Notes under the pieces: generated by a model
Told to the model about the DNA's origin: nothing
Seen by the model: the letters and a program-made list of their open reading frames with translations, nothing else
Databases searched by the model: none
Source: Pratylenchus scribneri
Lineage: Eukaryota; Nematoda; Chromadorea; Rhabditida; Pratylenchidae
Length of the DNA stretch: 64,000 nucleotides
Direction: 5' to 3'
NCBI GenBank assembly: GCA_030063045.1
Contig: JAQSEB010000016.1
Span: 620,001 to 684,000 of the forward strand
Position numbers and translations under genes: made by a program
Shown: positions 20,126 to 33,100 of the stretch, piece by piece
How the letters are laid out: the number at the start of each line of letters is the position of its first letter
Numbering within the stretch: position 1 is the first letter of the stretch

Positions 20126-20284
20126 ATATCAATCGGCTTTATGCCCCTTCAAACCCATTTGCCCCTACAAACCCCATCATTTCCAAACTAGTCAAATATC
20201 TTTCCGCTTCAAAAAAGGGCAGCACTCTCGAATGTTGGCCAAAAATCGCCTTTTTTGGAAAAAATGGGGCATCACAATACTACT
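20126..20284. repeat. Maverick right terminal inverted repeat
   Basis: It is the reverse complement of 1046-1220 with a 16-bp length difference in one diverged patch, and it ends CATCACAATACTACT. The TSD AACAAT follows at 20285-20290. Confidence 0.93.
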
Positions 20285-23200
20285 AACAATTGGCAAAATG
20301 GAGAACCCAGGCAGTTATGCGAAGCAACCGAAAGAAGGAGCTGTATTTGGCTGGGTCAATGCTTCGCTCGGCTGGTGGGAGAGTATTTCTGGTCACAAAA
20401 GTCCAGGAGGGATGGTCCAACTCGGAACTGGGCTCGTCAACTAATTCATCAATCCCAAATTGTAATTCTTGGGACCATTCGCTGGAATCCGCTTTCAACC
20501 ATGGGGGTCCATTCCACCACAACTGATTGGTTTCAAATCCTTCGGGAATTGCGCCTCTGGTGGCGATATCGGCGGGATTATCCTCGGTCCGAACGAAATG
20601 GAAGACAATCTCCTTGTGGGAGCGGATTTCCTGGACTCTTCGGTCGATGAACTGAGCTACTGGTTTTCCGGATTGGATCCATCCCAAAGCAATTCTGGAA
20701 TCAGACCAAAGGTGAATGGACGAAACAGGGCGATGCAATTGACTGGAGACGAAGGATTGAGCCCGAGCTCCTATCAGGATTCCAAGTAGTTCCAATCTTG
20801 GAATTGTCAGGGTTTTGGCATGCTTCCGGGGTTTCAAATGGCACTTGGAGAAAACCAATTGGACAGAGGTTTCAGTCTCTGATTGACTGCGGATGTAGAC
20901 GGCTGTAGCAAAAGCCTTCTCTGAAGCATCCGTGAAAACATGCAGTTCCAAGTTTCGCCACTGGGGAAGAAGGACATAACGGGAAATGCGAATGGACTTT
21001 CCTCGCCAAAGGTCCATAATTTGAAGCCATTGTTGAGCTCGTTCTGGCTCCAAAGCCACATCCCATCCATGGGACAATTCCCAAAGGTCCTGAAAGAAGA
21101 TTTTGGCTTCCAAAAGGCATGGTCCGCAAAGCCCATGGGGTTCAAAGAAGGTGGAATAGGTACTCAGGACCGTTCTTCGGGTTACAATTTCATCTGGAGG
21201 AAACTCGGGAAAGATAAAGAGGAGCTGATCAGGTTGGGTGTCCCATTTTATACCCAGAACTTTGGCGATTGGTTTGTTGAGCCGGTCCTCCTCGGGAATG
21301 GTTTTTATGACTTCTGGAGAACAGGAAACATATTCCCGGAGGTTCATCTTTGCCTCCGCAAAGATTTGTTTGGCCTCTTTGGCATTCTGGATAGCCTCCT
21401 CCACAGTTTCATTTTCCATAAGCCCATTGTCCACATAATTGTTTCTTCGTAACTGGTGGGCCAATGGAGAATTGTATTTAGCCAAATGGTTCCGAATCAC
21501 ACCGGCTAACATGAAGGGAGAAGACACGATGCCAAAGGCAACCCGGGTAAACCGGTAAGTGATAAGATTGGAAGTGGTGAGTGGTTGCTTGGGATCGCGC
21601 GCCCACAGGAATTTGCACACCTCCCGGTCCTCTGGTTCCAGTTGAATCATCAGGAAAGCTTTTTCCACGTCAGCACAGACCGGAACTTGGCAACAACGGA
21701 ACCGAAGAAGCATCCCATCAAGGGCTGGGAGCAAAACTGGGCCTCGATAGAGGCAGTCATTAAGACTGGGGGATCCTTTGGTATGGGAATTTGCTTCATG
21801 CACGATCCGGATTTTTCCGGGGGTGATCACAGCATGATGGGGAAGATAATGCTCTTTCGTTCCGGGACGAATTTCCGCTTCCTCGATGATCCCCTTTGTT
21901 AACTGGTCCTGCAGAACATTCTGGTATCGATCCAATTGTTCGGGATTATGACGGAATTTGTTCAGGATACCCACAAGGCGACGATAAGCAACTCGGAAAT
22001 TGGAGGGGAGTTCAGGATGTGCTTCCCGCCATGGCCAACGGACACTATATCGGCCATCTTCTAATTGTCGGACTGAAGCTTCGAAAATGCGCTCTGCGAC
22101 TTGGTCATCGTCTTGACCGGGATCCTCCCTGATTCCAATCGTCTCCAAATTCCAAAAATCCTCGATTTGATTGGTAGGAGGCATCTGTTCTTGGTTTGAG
22201 GGATGGACTACCATCATGGAATAGGAGGTCGGAGGAGCAGGAGCACAATGCGATTCACCTCCCAAAACAGGACCCAAAATGGTGCGGATATAATAGAAAC
22301 CGGAGCCAAGCTTAGTTCGGCTTATGAAGAAGTCCCAGAATTGACGGGTGCTAATCAGGACATCCGGCTTTGCGTGAAGGGACTCCATTTCCGGAGCATT
22401 GATTTCTTGGTCCGAAGGCGAATCATTCACAGCCCACTGGACACTAACCATTTTATGGCTGATCAAGTCCATTTCGTTCAGTTGGATAGTCTCCCAGGAT
22501 CCATCGATACACTGGAGACGGAGTTTATAAGTGGGGGAACGTCGGGTTATCTTTCCTCCTCCGAAGACTTCAACTTCCAAGTCTTCGTAACCGGTGCACT
22601 GGGGATTGAGCTTTTTCACCAGAGCAGTAGAAATGTAACTGGTTTGACTTCCGGGGTCCAGGACCACAAGAGCATCGCTTTGTAAGCGGGGATCACGGGC
22701 TGAGGCCACTTTCAACATTCTGGTCATCAGGTAGGCCCTGGGCTTCGTTCCACGAGCATTGGTGGTAAAGGTAGTGACCGATTCGACTCCAGTCGTTTCT
22801 TCCTTGGTTTCCAAATCAACAGAGGGCTCAGTGGAATTCGCCATTTTGGTGTGGGTCACAGGAGGTTTTCCTGGGGCAGGTTGACTATGTTGCGATGGAT
22901 TTTCTGCTTTTATACTGTTCCCCGGATTCTGGTTTGCATTGCAAATGAGGGAGTGATGGGTTTTGGATTTGCAATGTCGACATCCTCCTCGATTATTCTT
23001 GCACTCCTTTAAAGTATGACCGGATGAAATACACCTGAAGCAGCGCCCTTGTCGTGCCAACTGTTCGCGACGCTTTTGCGGAGTCGGGAATTTTGGGCAT
23101 TCACTCGGAAGATGCCCTTTCCCTTCGCAGAGGGAACAGGAACATTCTGGATTCCATCGCCTTCTCTGTTGATTATTCCCTTGTGTAGGGTTGGGTTGTG

Positions 23201-25181
23201 GCGGTGGGGGTTCAGACTTGTTCTCCGGTCGAACAGTACCGGTAGTGGCAAAGGTACGACTGTGCTGTGTCCCCTTCTGGAAACGGGATGGTCGTAGTTG
23301 ATTCGAATCACCGGTTTTCCGCTCCTCTTCTGGACGAAGAGTTTTCACTGCGGTCTCAGCCGCTTCTCGCATAGCCACAATCCTCGCCAATCCTTGGCGG
23401 AGTTCTTCCTCGTTCCATTCTCTTCCGGAATCCCATTCCCGTTGAATCAGTTCCAGAAGAACGGCCTGAGGGAGTTTTGACCGGATAATGGTACGCACAA
23501 AGTCTCCTTCTCCAGTCGGGCTTAACTGGCTAAGCTGGAGGCAAATTCGTTCTATGTCCTCGCTCAGGGCACGAAGCGAAGCCGTTGAGTTGCCGGCCAT
23601 AGGTCGATGGTACAGCTCAGCTCGGAGTTTTTCTCTCAGGACACTGACATTTCCGAATTTGTTCTGGAGAATCCGAAGCACAACCATGTAATTATCATTG
23701 GATGGTTGATAGGCTTCAATGGCCTTACGAGCTGGAGAGTCTCGTTCCAGGTACTGCAACAGGAGAATGTGCTTCTGGTAATCGGGAATATTCATGGAAT
23801 GGACTGACTCTTCAAAAGTCATCCAGAAAGTGGGCCATTCCCTCGGATCTCCCTTGAATTTGGGAGGCTCAATGCGGGTGTGACGAAAGATAGAATCGGG
23901 CTGAAGAGCCAAATTTGGGTTAGCCATCGGGAATGGCTGTTCAGTCTGGACCGCCCGGGGACGCTGAAACAATGAGGCGGCTTGTCTCGGATAATTCTGG
24001 AGAGGATTTTGTCTAACAGGATTGGCCTGGAAAACCTGGGCAGGATTTCGCTGAACAGGATTTGGCTGGAAAGCCAGCCCAGGATTTGGTTGAATAGGGT
24101 TTGCCTGGAAGGCATTTCTTCCCTCTGGACGAATTTGAGGGTAAGGGGAGTCAACCCTTCTGCCAATGTGAGCATTTGCCGCCATGGTTGCGATGGTGGC
24201 TATGGTCGTGGTTGTGGTGGTGGTCGTGGTTGTGATTGGGTTCATAACCACTGGAACAGGAGCTGCAGAGACCGGATTTTGAACCATGGGAATGCCGGTC
24301 ACTCGGCTCGAAGTTGTAGGCCCTTGAAACGAATTGGTCAGGATAGTAGTAGGGCGGGTGATTGGCTGGGAGCGAGACTCCATATTAGGAGTACTCGAGA
24401 AAAGAGGTGCAAAAACACTCTGGGTTGATGGGAACGGTCCCAATTGCTGATTGGTGCTCCCAAAGATTGCCGGTTCTGGATTGAAAGTAACGGCATTTCG
24501 GGGGATCGGTTTGGTGAATATAACAGAAGGGCCAGCCCGGGTGACTACGCCCGAAGGACCGGCTTGGTTGATTGGGTTGATTTGTCCGGAATGACCGGCT
24601 TGATTGAAGGAACCGGAATGTCCAACTGGAGCAAAGGAACCGGAAAGGTGGGCTCGAATCTCTGGAATTGGCGAGGGTGGAAGCTGTTCATCCATTAAGA
24701 GGTGATCCTCCCCTTGTCTGTCAGTGTGGACACTGATTTGGTTAAATTCCGCTCCATTTTGTGGATGCCGGCTGGATGCTCTGGAACTCAGGCTCTCACT
24801 TTCCAATTCAGCTTCCTGGATAGCCGACACAATGAGGCCTTGGATCCGCTCGGCCTTAGCCACCAATTCAGTCATTGTCAAGTTGCTCTCCCCTTCCCCC
24901 AAAATATCATCAGAATTAGGGGGCATTGGGTAAGAAAGCATCCGGTCCACCTCATCATTCTGTTCCTCAGGGGGGAGATTTGAAATGTACTGGTCCCATC
25001 GATTGAGATGGTTCTGGACATGCTGAGTAGCATTTTGAAGTTGCACAGACTTGGCCTTGAGCCGGATAGCATCTCGGGGTTCTAATGCTTCCTGTTGGCC
25101 CAGGAGGGGAATGGTGGCCCTGATTTGATCGACCAATTCGATCACTGCGAACCCCAATTGTTCGCGAATGATGTGGGTCAT
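20285..25181 (-). pseudogene. BEL/Pao retrotransposon polyprotein, upstream fragment (Gag-PR-RT-RNase H)
   Basis: The polyprotein of a BEL/Pao LTR retrotransposon is open for 1632 codons, up to the Maverick insertion, where TIR sequence supplies a stop. The N-terminal 600 residues are Gag-like. Zinc knuckles follow at about 675-745 (CSLCEGKGHLPSEC, CFRCISSGHTLKEC and a third CRHC...H). The protease site is VVLDPGSQTSYIS at about 835, with Pro where DSGS or DTGS is usual. RT motifs are CADVEKAFLMIQL (about 1165), FGIVSSPFMLAG and YVDNGL (about 1247). YVDN in place of YVDD is common in nematode BEL elements. RNase H starts at VFTDASEKAF (about 1415). The missing integrase part continues at 747-1045. 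The body is intact; only the Maverick insertion and 3' truncation break it. Confidence 0.92.
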
Positions 25182-25538
25182 TGTCCTGGTGTGCTAGATG
25201 AAGCTGGAAAGAACAGGACAATGGTAGAAAATTGGTTATGCTGCTGTGGGGTAGGCACAAGCACCCAGGAATATGCCAGACAGCAATTGTTTATGATTCC
25301 TGATTCAAAGGAATCCACTGGATGAGTCGAAGTCCACAGGGGAGGGCGCACACACACGGGAATGAGCCGGACAACGACTGGTTATGATGCTGCGGGGGAG
25401 GCACAACACTCAGGAGTGGGCCAAGCAGCAATTGGTTGTGAGACTGGTCACCAAAGGAAACTGGATCCGACGGGATTTCGCAACGTGAAGGCGAAGGCGG
25501 GTCCGGTTGATTAATTGGAAACAGGCAATGGCACTGTT
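25182..25538 (-). other. BEL leader with internal direct repeat
   Basis: This is the untranslated leader between primer-binding site and Gag start. Two imperfect copies of a block of about 110 bp are present, at about 25229-25345 and 25372-25485. They share TGGTTATG(A/C)TGCTG, AGGCACAA and CAGCAATTG motifs. Confidence 0.5.
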
Positions 25539-25539
25539 T

Positions 25540-25556
25540 CCCGGGTCGTGGCACCA
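25540..25556 (-). other. BEL primer-binding site
   Basis: On the minus strand TGGTGCCACGACCCGGG lies two bases inside the LTR end. It starts with TGG as expected for a tRNA 3' CCA complement. Confidence 0.75.
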
Positions 25557-25558
25557 AA

Positions 25559-26238
25559 TGTCCCCAAATTTGATGGGTGGGACAGATTATGGAATTGGAA
25601 TAAAAGTGGCCCGAAAGGAAAGGGCCCAAAAATTGTTTGGAAATTGAGGAGTTGGAGAAGCCGGAGGATGGCGGCAATGGAAGGGAAAATGCCCAAAGGC
25701 TTTGAATAAAAATTTCCCCTCCAATCAAAATTTCCCTCAATCAATCAATCAATCCGAGAAGAAGAGTTTATTTAATTGCGGTGAATTTCAAATATTGGTT
25801 GTTCAATTCGATGTGGTTATATTGGACGGAATAAGTGAATAAAAAGTGAAGGCAATAAAGGTGGACGGAGAACAAATATATGTTGGATTGGGGCGGAGTC
25901 AAAAGGCAATAAAGGCGGTTGTTTTGATGGAAAAAGTAAGGAAAAGTGAAGGAAATTTGGCCATTGGCCATGATGGAAATAATAAGTGGAATTGGATTAA
26001 TTAATTATGGATGGATTAAAATGGATTGGAGATTGGATAAAGCAATAAAGGGGGTGGATATGAGTGGGAATTGGTCATTATTGGATTGATTAAAAAATAT
26101 ATTGGATAATTAAATGAATAAAAATAATTCATCAATCAAATCATTCCCCTTCCAATTTTCCCTCGAAATTCTTCCCTCATTTCCATTTCTTATCCCAATT
26201 TCCCTTTAACATCCTTCTCGTCGACAATCTTGGCGACA
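25559..26238 (-). repeat. BEL/Pao 5' LTR (only copy in window)
   Basis: Plus-strand ends are TGTCCCC...GGCGACA, a short inverted repeat, and the primer-binding site lies two bases inside. Length is about 680 bp. No matching second LTR is found on the left side of the window. The outer boundary is set by the inverted ends only. Confidence 0.65.
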
Positions 26239-26850
26239 CACTGGGCTAGGTAATTTTTTCAAAATTTTTATTCAAATTAAGTCCATAGTGATAGAGCGCC
26301 TATTTTTAGTATTAATTATATTAACGGTTAGAAATCGAAACGGGTTTAAAATTTAAAAAATAAAAATTTTAAGGACAATGTTGGAAAAATTTGGCATTTT
26401 CGGATGGCCTTTAGTTGTCCAATTTTGAAAATCTCGGCATCTAAACTTTGTACAGTTTTGAAAATAAGGCTCATTCGACTCAGCACAGCATGGTCGATTT
26501 TAGTTTACCAAAAATTTCAATTTCATACTTCTGTTAGTTTGTCTCGAAACGTTTAACCCTTTTTAAACCTAAACCGATTTTGGCTTACTAACTTTTTCCT
26601 GTGATTTAATGCCAGTTTGAAATTGAAATTTCATTGACTAAATCGATCATTATCATTTGGAATTGAATGAGCCTATTCTTGATTCTGTATTCTGTTTCTG
26701 TAGACATCTAGACCTAGAAGTCAAAATTTCCAAAATAACTTACAATTAGCTAAATGCCTGCGCAATTCTGGAAATGACCATTCTCCAAAATTTCCCACAA
26801 CATATAAATGATTAAACGAAATTTTCTAATTTTCACATTCAATTTTTAGT
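26239..26850. other. BUD13 intron with dispersed repeat
   Basis: Sequence CTGGGCTAG then a GTAATT donor directly abuts the LTR, so a truncated BUD13 exon of nine bases may remain. The rest is intron-like. At about 26420-26510 it shares AATTTTGxAAATCTCGGC and CTCATTCGACTC with 42720-42790, a dispersed intronic repeat. Confidence 0.5.
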
Positions 26851-27026
26851 TCATCCAACCTACAAAGGCCAATTTCTCCAAAATCGTTACGGCATTCCAG
26901 CCGGCTATCGTTGGGATGGGGTGGATCGGTCCAATGGGTTTGAGTCAAAATTGGCACTGGAAAAGGACAAAAAGACAGCCCCCGAGTCCGATACATACCG
27001 GGCCATACAAGAATGTGAACAATGAT
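26851..27026 (+). CDS. bud13: BUD13 homologue, last exon (RES splicing complex)
   Basis: BUD13 belongs to the RES complex of the spliceosome. After a TTTTTAG acceptor the reading contains [20 protein letters not shown], which matches the nearly invariant BUD13 C-terminus ([21 protein letters not shown]). It is followed by [12 protein letters not shown] and a stop after QECEQ. Only this exon is in the window. The upstream exon appears to be cut by the BEL LTR at 26238/26239, and the rest of the gene would lie left of the window if the element inserted into it. The gene is convergent with GUF1. Confidence 0.8.
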
Positions 27027-27172
27027 GATGATGGATAATGAATGGATGGATAATGGGAGAAGAAATTTCCAATCAATTTTAATAGATTTCAAAAATTGGG
27101 GAAAAAAACAAACAATTTATTTCTATTAATTAAATGAATATAAAAACATTAAATATTAAAATGTGAAATTGA

Positions 27173-30100
27173 CTATTTTCGTACAATATTCAAAAAGGCT
27201 TGTCTTGGTATTTGAACATTTCCGACCATTTTCATTCGTTCTTTCCCTTCCCTTTGATCCCGCAATTTCTTTCCCAATCTGTCCGCTTTGAAATTGCCTG
27301 AAATATAAGGGAGAATATTTCACAATTAATTAGATATAATTTTAAATGTGTCAAAAAATATCAATATTTTTTTAAGGGTAATTTTGCAAGCTAAATATGA
27401 ATATGACGTTATTTGTCATTGCATATTTGGCCATTTTGGTATGGGCCAATGCCATCATTTGTCAAATATGGCCTATTCCTAATCCCAATGGTAAATGTTG
27501 TCACGGGGATTACCAATTCTGACATAAATTGCATTAGACAAAATTGATAAAATATTAATGCCTATTAAGCCCATTGGAAAATGCTTAGTACTTATTATTA
27601 TCATAATATCGGTTGTCTCCAATTGATTTTTTTGAAATTTTGATTTTATTTCCCACAGCTATGGTTATAAAACAATGGGAAAATATTTGTCTAAATTGGA
27701 TTCAAGTCAAATTAAAATCCCAATATCTAAAATCTAATTTAAATTTGGCACATTTAAAAAATTAATCAAAAAAACCTACCCTTCAAAACTCCAGAAAAGT
27801 CCTTCTTCAATGGTTTCAATTTCTGTTGTGCAATTGCCTTCTTTCCATGCCCCAAGCAAACTTTTATAATCACTTCAAATTGTTGCCTTGGGATTTCTTC
27901 TCTCAATTTTTCCACAATTCTCCTCGCTCTTTGTTGGGCCACCGAACTTGGACAAATCATTGACAGTTCTTCCACTGGTTTATCATTGATTAGTACAGAA
28001 ATTTTCTCTAACTTGCATTCTTTGTGACCTTTAAAAAATTATGATTGAATGAAATTTGTTAATTTGAATTTCAGAAATCTTTTCAGAAAATCAGAATTCT
28101 TTCCGGAATGAAAATCAGAATTCTTTCCGGAATGAAAATCAGAATCCATTCCGGAATGAAAATCAGAATCCATTCTGGAATGAAAATCAGAATTCTTTCC
28201 GGAATGAAAATCAGAATTCTTTCCGGAATGAAAATCAGAATTCTTTCCGGAATGAAAATCAGAATTCTTTCCGGAATAAAAATCAGAATTCTTTCCGGAA
28301 TGAAAATCAGAATCCATTCCGGAATGAAAATCAGAATTCTTTTCGGAATGAAAATCAGAATTCTTTCCGGAATTAAAATCAGAATTCTTTCCGGAATGAA
28401 AATCAGAATCCATTCCGGAATGAAAATCAGAATTCTTTTCGGAATGAAAATCAGAATTCTTTCCGGAATGAAAATCAGAATTCTTTCCGGAATGAAAATC
28501 AGAATTCTTTCCGGAATTAAAATCAGAATTCTTTCCGGAACGAAAATCAGAATTCTTTCCGGAATGAAAATCAGAATTCTTTCCGGAATGAAAATCAGAA
28601 TTCTTTTCGGAATGAAAATCAGAATTCTTTCCGGAATGAAAATCAGAATTCTTTCCGGAATGAAAATCAGAATTCTTTCCGGAATGAAAATCAGAATTCT
28701 TTTCGGAATGAAAATCAGAATTCTTTCCGGAATGAAAATCAGAATTCTTTCCGGAATGAAAATCAGAATTCTTTCCGGAATAAAAATCAGAATTCTTTCC
28801 GGAATGAAAATCAGAATCCATTCCGGAATGAAAATCAGAATTCTTTTCGGAATGAAAATCAGAATTCTTTCCGGAATGAAAATCAGAATCCATTCTGGAA
28901 TGAAAATCAGAATTCTTTCCGGAATGAAAATCAGAATTCTTTCCGGAATGAAAATCAGAATTCTTTCCGGAATGAAAATCAGAATTCTTTCCGGAATAAA
29001 AATCAGAATTCTTTTCGGAATGAAAATCAGAATTCTTTTCGGAATGAAAATCAGAATTCTTTCCGGAATTAAAATCAGAATTCTTTCCGGAATGAAAATC
29101 AGAATCCATTCCGGAATGAAAATCAGAATTCTTTTCGGAATGAAAATCAGAATTCTTTCCGGAATGAAAATCAGAATTCTTTCCGGAATGAAAATCAGAA
29201 TTCTTTCCGGAATTAAAATCAGAATTCTTTCCGGAATGAAAATCATCCGGAATGAAAATCAGAATTCTTTCCGGAATAAAAATCAGAATTTTTTCCGGAA
29301 TAAAAATCAGAATTCTTTCCGGAATGAAAATCAGAATTCTTTCCGGAATGAAAATCAGAATTCTTTTCGGAATGAAAATCAGAATTCTTTCCGGAATTAA
29401 AATCAGAATTCTTTCCGGAATGAAAATCAGAATTCTTTCCGGAACGAAAATCAGAATTCTTTCCGGAACGAAAATCAGAATTCTTTCCGGAATGAAAATC
29501 AGAATTCTTTCCGGAATGAAAATCAGAATTCTTTCCGGAACGAAAATCAGAATTCTTTCCGGAACGAAAATCAGAATTCTTCCGGAATGAAAATCAGAAT
29601 TCTTTCCGGAATGAAAATCAGAATTCTTTCCGGAATGAAAATCAGAATTCTTCCGGAATGAAAATCAGAATTCATTCTGGAATGAAATTCAGAATTTATT
29701 CTGGAATGAAATTCAGAATTTATTCCGCCCTCATTTTTAAATCACACATACCGTCATCCTTCAAATCGAATGAGGCATATCCGCTGCTATTTCGTTTTAG
29801 TTGATCGAAAAAATCCACAATTACTTCCAATAAAGGCAATCGCCATTTAAGCAGCATTTGTGATTGGTCAATGTAGGTGGTTTCGAGGCGTTCACCGCGA
29901 TGCTCTTCACATAGTGAATTGATTTTGTTAAAATATTCGGACGGTGTGACAATGGTGACCAGGCACATTGGTTCCCAATATCTAAGATTTATTAATGAAT
30001 TAATTTAAAGTTGTTTTTATTTAAATTCTCTCTATAAGCATATTTTTATAACACGGTTATCAGGTTGCAGATTCGAAATTTTTTTATTTTACAATTCATA

Positions 30101-33100
30101 TTTGATTGTAAAACAATGAATAAACATGATTTTAGTAGGAAAAACTAACTATCACTACCCAAAAATCCCAAACTTGCCTGCTAATGTCTGTTGGATTTTG
30201 TGGATATGCGGACGGTTTGGAAATCACAATTTGCGATTGGCCATTAAATCGGCGTTTTCTGATACTCTCATTGTCTACAATATCTGCACAAAATTTAAAG
30301 AATCATTATATTAGTCAAAAATAAATAAATTGCCTGCCAAATATTCCACAGTTGGATGTGTGAATACCGCCAATTCACCGTGTTCCTTTTCTGTAAAAAA
30401 AAATAAATGAATTTTTTCTATTATAATTCAATAGCAAAATTAGAAAAAATTAAAAATTGACTAAAAAATTATATGTTTTTTGCCACCTTAAAATATAGAA
30501 GGGTTCCGAAATAGGAGAATCCGATTTGGGTATTTTTTGTGGCTTTTGAATTCTGATCATTTCGAATGTTCCTAAAATTTGAGAACATGTATCTATGCTC
30601 ATTGCTCACTCAAATAGGTACATGTCGATTTGTATCTGTGCTAATTTTTAGAATCCACAATTTCCAAAATTATAATTTCCTATCATTTTTCAATTATATT
30701 TAGAAAATTAACATTTAAAAATGTCCTAATTTGAAGGTAGATTAACCGACAAGTACCTCTTACTTTCCCTTTTCTTAATTTTTTTGTATTTTTGCCTAAA
30801 ATTTCTGAATCAATTTTAGAGCAATGATTTTGGTAGTGATCACATTTCCAAACAACTCAATATTCGGATTCCTTAACCTCGAAAACCTCATAATAAATGC
30901 TTAAAAAAAGCAAACAAAAATCTTAAAAGGGGGCGGGGATTTATCGAAAAATAGTTTTTAGCATTTTGGCAAAAATTTAATTGGCAAATTAAATAAGAAT
31001 TTTTTTGGCGAAGTGGAGGAATCCCTTAAAAATGTACCTAATCTTTGTCCGAACACTTCCATATGTAAATTGCCAACAAATCCAACACGCCAGCCTTGGC
31101 CAAAAATGACGCTTGAATCCGGCTGCAAATCAATCGATGAATCATTCAGGCAGACGCTTTCCACGGCTTGCTTAAATTTGAATATGATATATTTATTTAG
31201 TATCTTTTCATATATCTTATGTATGGGGTGAGGTTTCTGCTCATATATGGACAAAAGGGAGGGATCAAGGATCACCCAGGCTATTGCGAATGCGAAGTGG
31301 GGGGGGGGGGGGGGGGGGGGTTCAAAAAATTTTTTTGGAACCATGTTTTTGTGCCGTGGGAGAAAATTTATGACAAAAATGCAAGAAAAAGAAACGCGAC
31401 AAAAGTAAGAAAAAGAAACGCAACAAAATGCAAGCTAGAGGAATTCAGGTGCTTTAGTAACATTTTCCTAGTGAGATAAATGTTTTCATATATATTTTGA
31501 ATGTTTTTTAAGATCAAATATTCTATTTTCTGGCAAAAATTTTAAAGCAAAAATTGTATGCATATTTTTACACGCTTTTTCGAGCAAATCCAGTAATAAA
31601 CCTATAAAATTATTTAATTCGTCGTTTAAATTTTTTATGTTAAAGAATCGCCTTTTTTAGTGTTTTGGCTATAACTTAAGTAGTAGGATTTAAAAAGGTA
31701 GCCTGTGCGAAAATTTTAGGTAAAATTTAATTATTTTTGGGTAAATTAAATATAATCATCTTTCCCCATTTTTACACATACAAAATCCATAATTTAACCA
31801 ATATTTTTGTTAATTTTCTTCTAAAGTATACAATCTTTAGGACATTAATTGATGCTTAATTTAAACTGAAAAAATTCCAGCCTCTATAGTCTATAACCCA
31901 CCTTCAATTTTTCATAGTCGGCGTTTTGGACAGGAAATAGGCCCGAATAAACATTTGGCTTCATCCGTTTCAGCTCCATGAAAGGTCGATGCTTTGCCAT
32001 TTCCGTGGGTGGTGGAGAGGATGAAGCATTTTGATGAGGATTTGATTGGCGGGAAGATGAATTATTCGCTGGTTGAAATATGGTATCACCGACTGCCACA
32101 TCCCTCGTAGATTTGATCCCACAATGAATATAGCCAACTTGGCCAACATTCAGGCACTACAAAAATATTTAATGGAGAAATTTTTAATTTTTTTGAAAGA
32201 TCTTAATGTTCAATGATTTATCCCTAAACCACAAAGCACAAACCCCTGTCATCAATCATTGACTAACTCTATCCAATAGGGTTATATGATTTGGAGATTT
32301 AAGGCAAAATATTTGATATTAAATATTTTCTATATATAAATGATATACATTAAAATTTGTTGGTTTGAAAAAAATAAATTAAAAATTTCATTTTGTAAAT
32401 ATTCTGAGAATTTTAAATTATAAAACGAATTTTAAAAGTAATCAAATTAAGAATCAAAATGAGATCAATTATTTTAAATTTAATTTTTAGATAATTTTAA
32501 TTTTTTATTAAATTTGCCATTTTTTTTTTCGATAAATATTTTTCCTTAAAGTAATTGCAAAATTTATGGCCTAGGGATTTTTTACAAATTAAAATAAAAA
32601 GTTTATTTTAATAAATCCAATGAAATTTTTTACTTGACATTGAGTCATCTCGGGATGGAGGAAGCCAATGTCCGCAACGAAATATTCTCTTTCGGGCAAA
32701 TTGTAAAATCGAATTGGCTGATCCCTTCGAAGGGTTCCTTGCCTCACAATTACCAACAAAATTGCGCCTTTGTATGTGTCGAACCTTTAAAATTTTCCAT
32801 AATTGGGTCAGATGTCAGAGCTCAGAGTCAATAGTTATATTTTATCTAAAGGTTTTTAGGCAATATTTGTTGATTAAGGCCAATCCAAATCTCCAATATC
32901 CCATTTTAAAGAGCGGAAAATGGCAAATCAAATGAGATATCGATTAATTAGATTGATATTGATAAGGATTTTTAAAAAATATAATTTAAAATTTTATTTT
33001 TTTTAAATTAAATGTTGATGTTGACTTCTTAAATTTTTTTAATGGCCATTCAATATAATTTATCCCTTTTATGCTAATTAGAATGAAATATTGAAGATAT

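Larger units (their letters stand above)
1046..20284. mobile_element. Maverick/Polinton virus-like DNA transposon, complete, 19,239 bp
   Basis: This is a complete self-synthesising element bounded by inverted terminal repeats and a perfect 6-bp target duplication. It holds all hallmark genes of the family: protein-primed DNA polymerase B, retroviral-type integrase with chromodomain, FtsK/A32-type packaging ATPase, adenain-like cysteine protease, and major and minor capsid proteins. It therefore has the gene content of a virus as well as of a transposon. It also carries accessory genes: a TBP homologue, a PAZ-domain protein and a CxxC-rich nuclear-type protein. It is inserted in the connection region before integrase of a BEL/Pao element. 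Base composition is strongly AT-rich in the virion cassette and more balanced in the 18-19.8 kb cargo gene. An apparent frameshift in POLB suggests this copy may no longer be autonomous. Confidence 0.97.

Noticed and set aside
20017..20650. Plus-strand ORFs opposite the BEL polyprotein
   Set aside because: They are antisense shadows of the BEL RNase H region and of the TIR.
28039..29400. Long ORFs of 356-430 residues on both strands with eight-residue repeats
   Set aside because: They are the 24-bp satellite read in frame. The repeat length is a multiple of three, so stops are absent by chance. The array lies inside a GUF1 intron.
28083..29715. CRISPR-like direct repeat array
   Set aside because: Units are contiguous with no unique spacers, and the setting is a eukaryotic intron.
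31219..31479. 86-aa ORF with a poly-Gly run
   Set aside because: The Gly run comes from a G22 homopolymer in a GUF1 intron. No coding signature is present.
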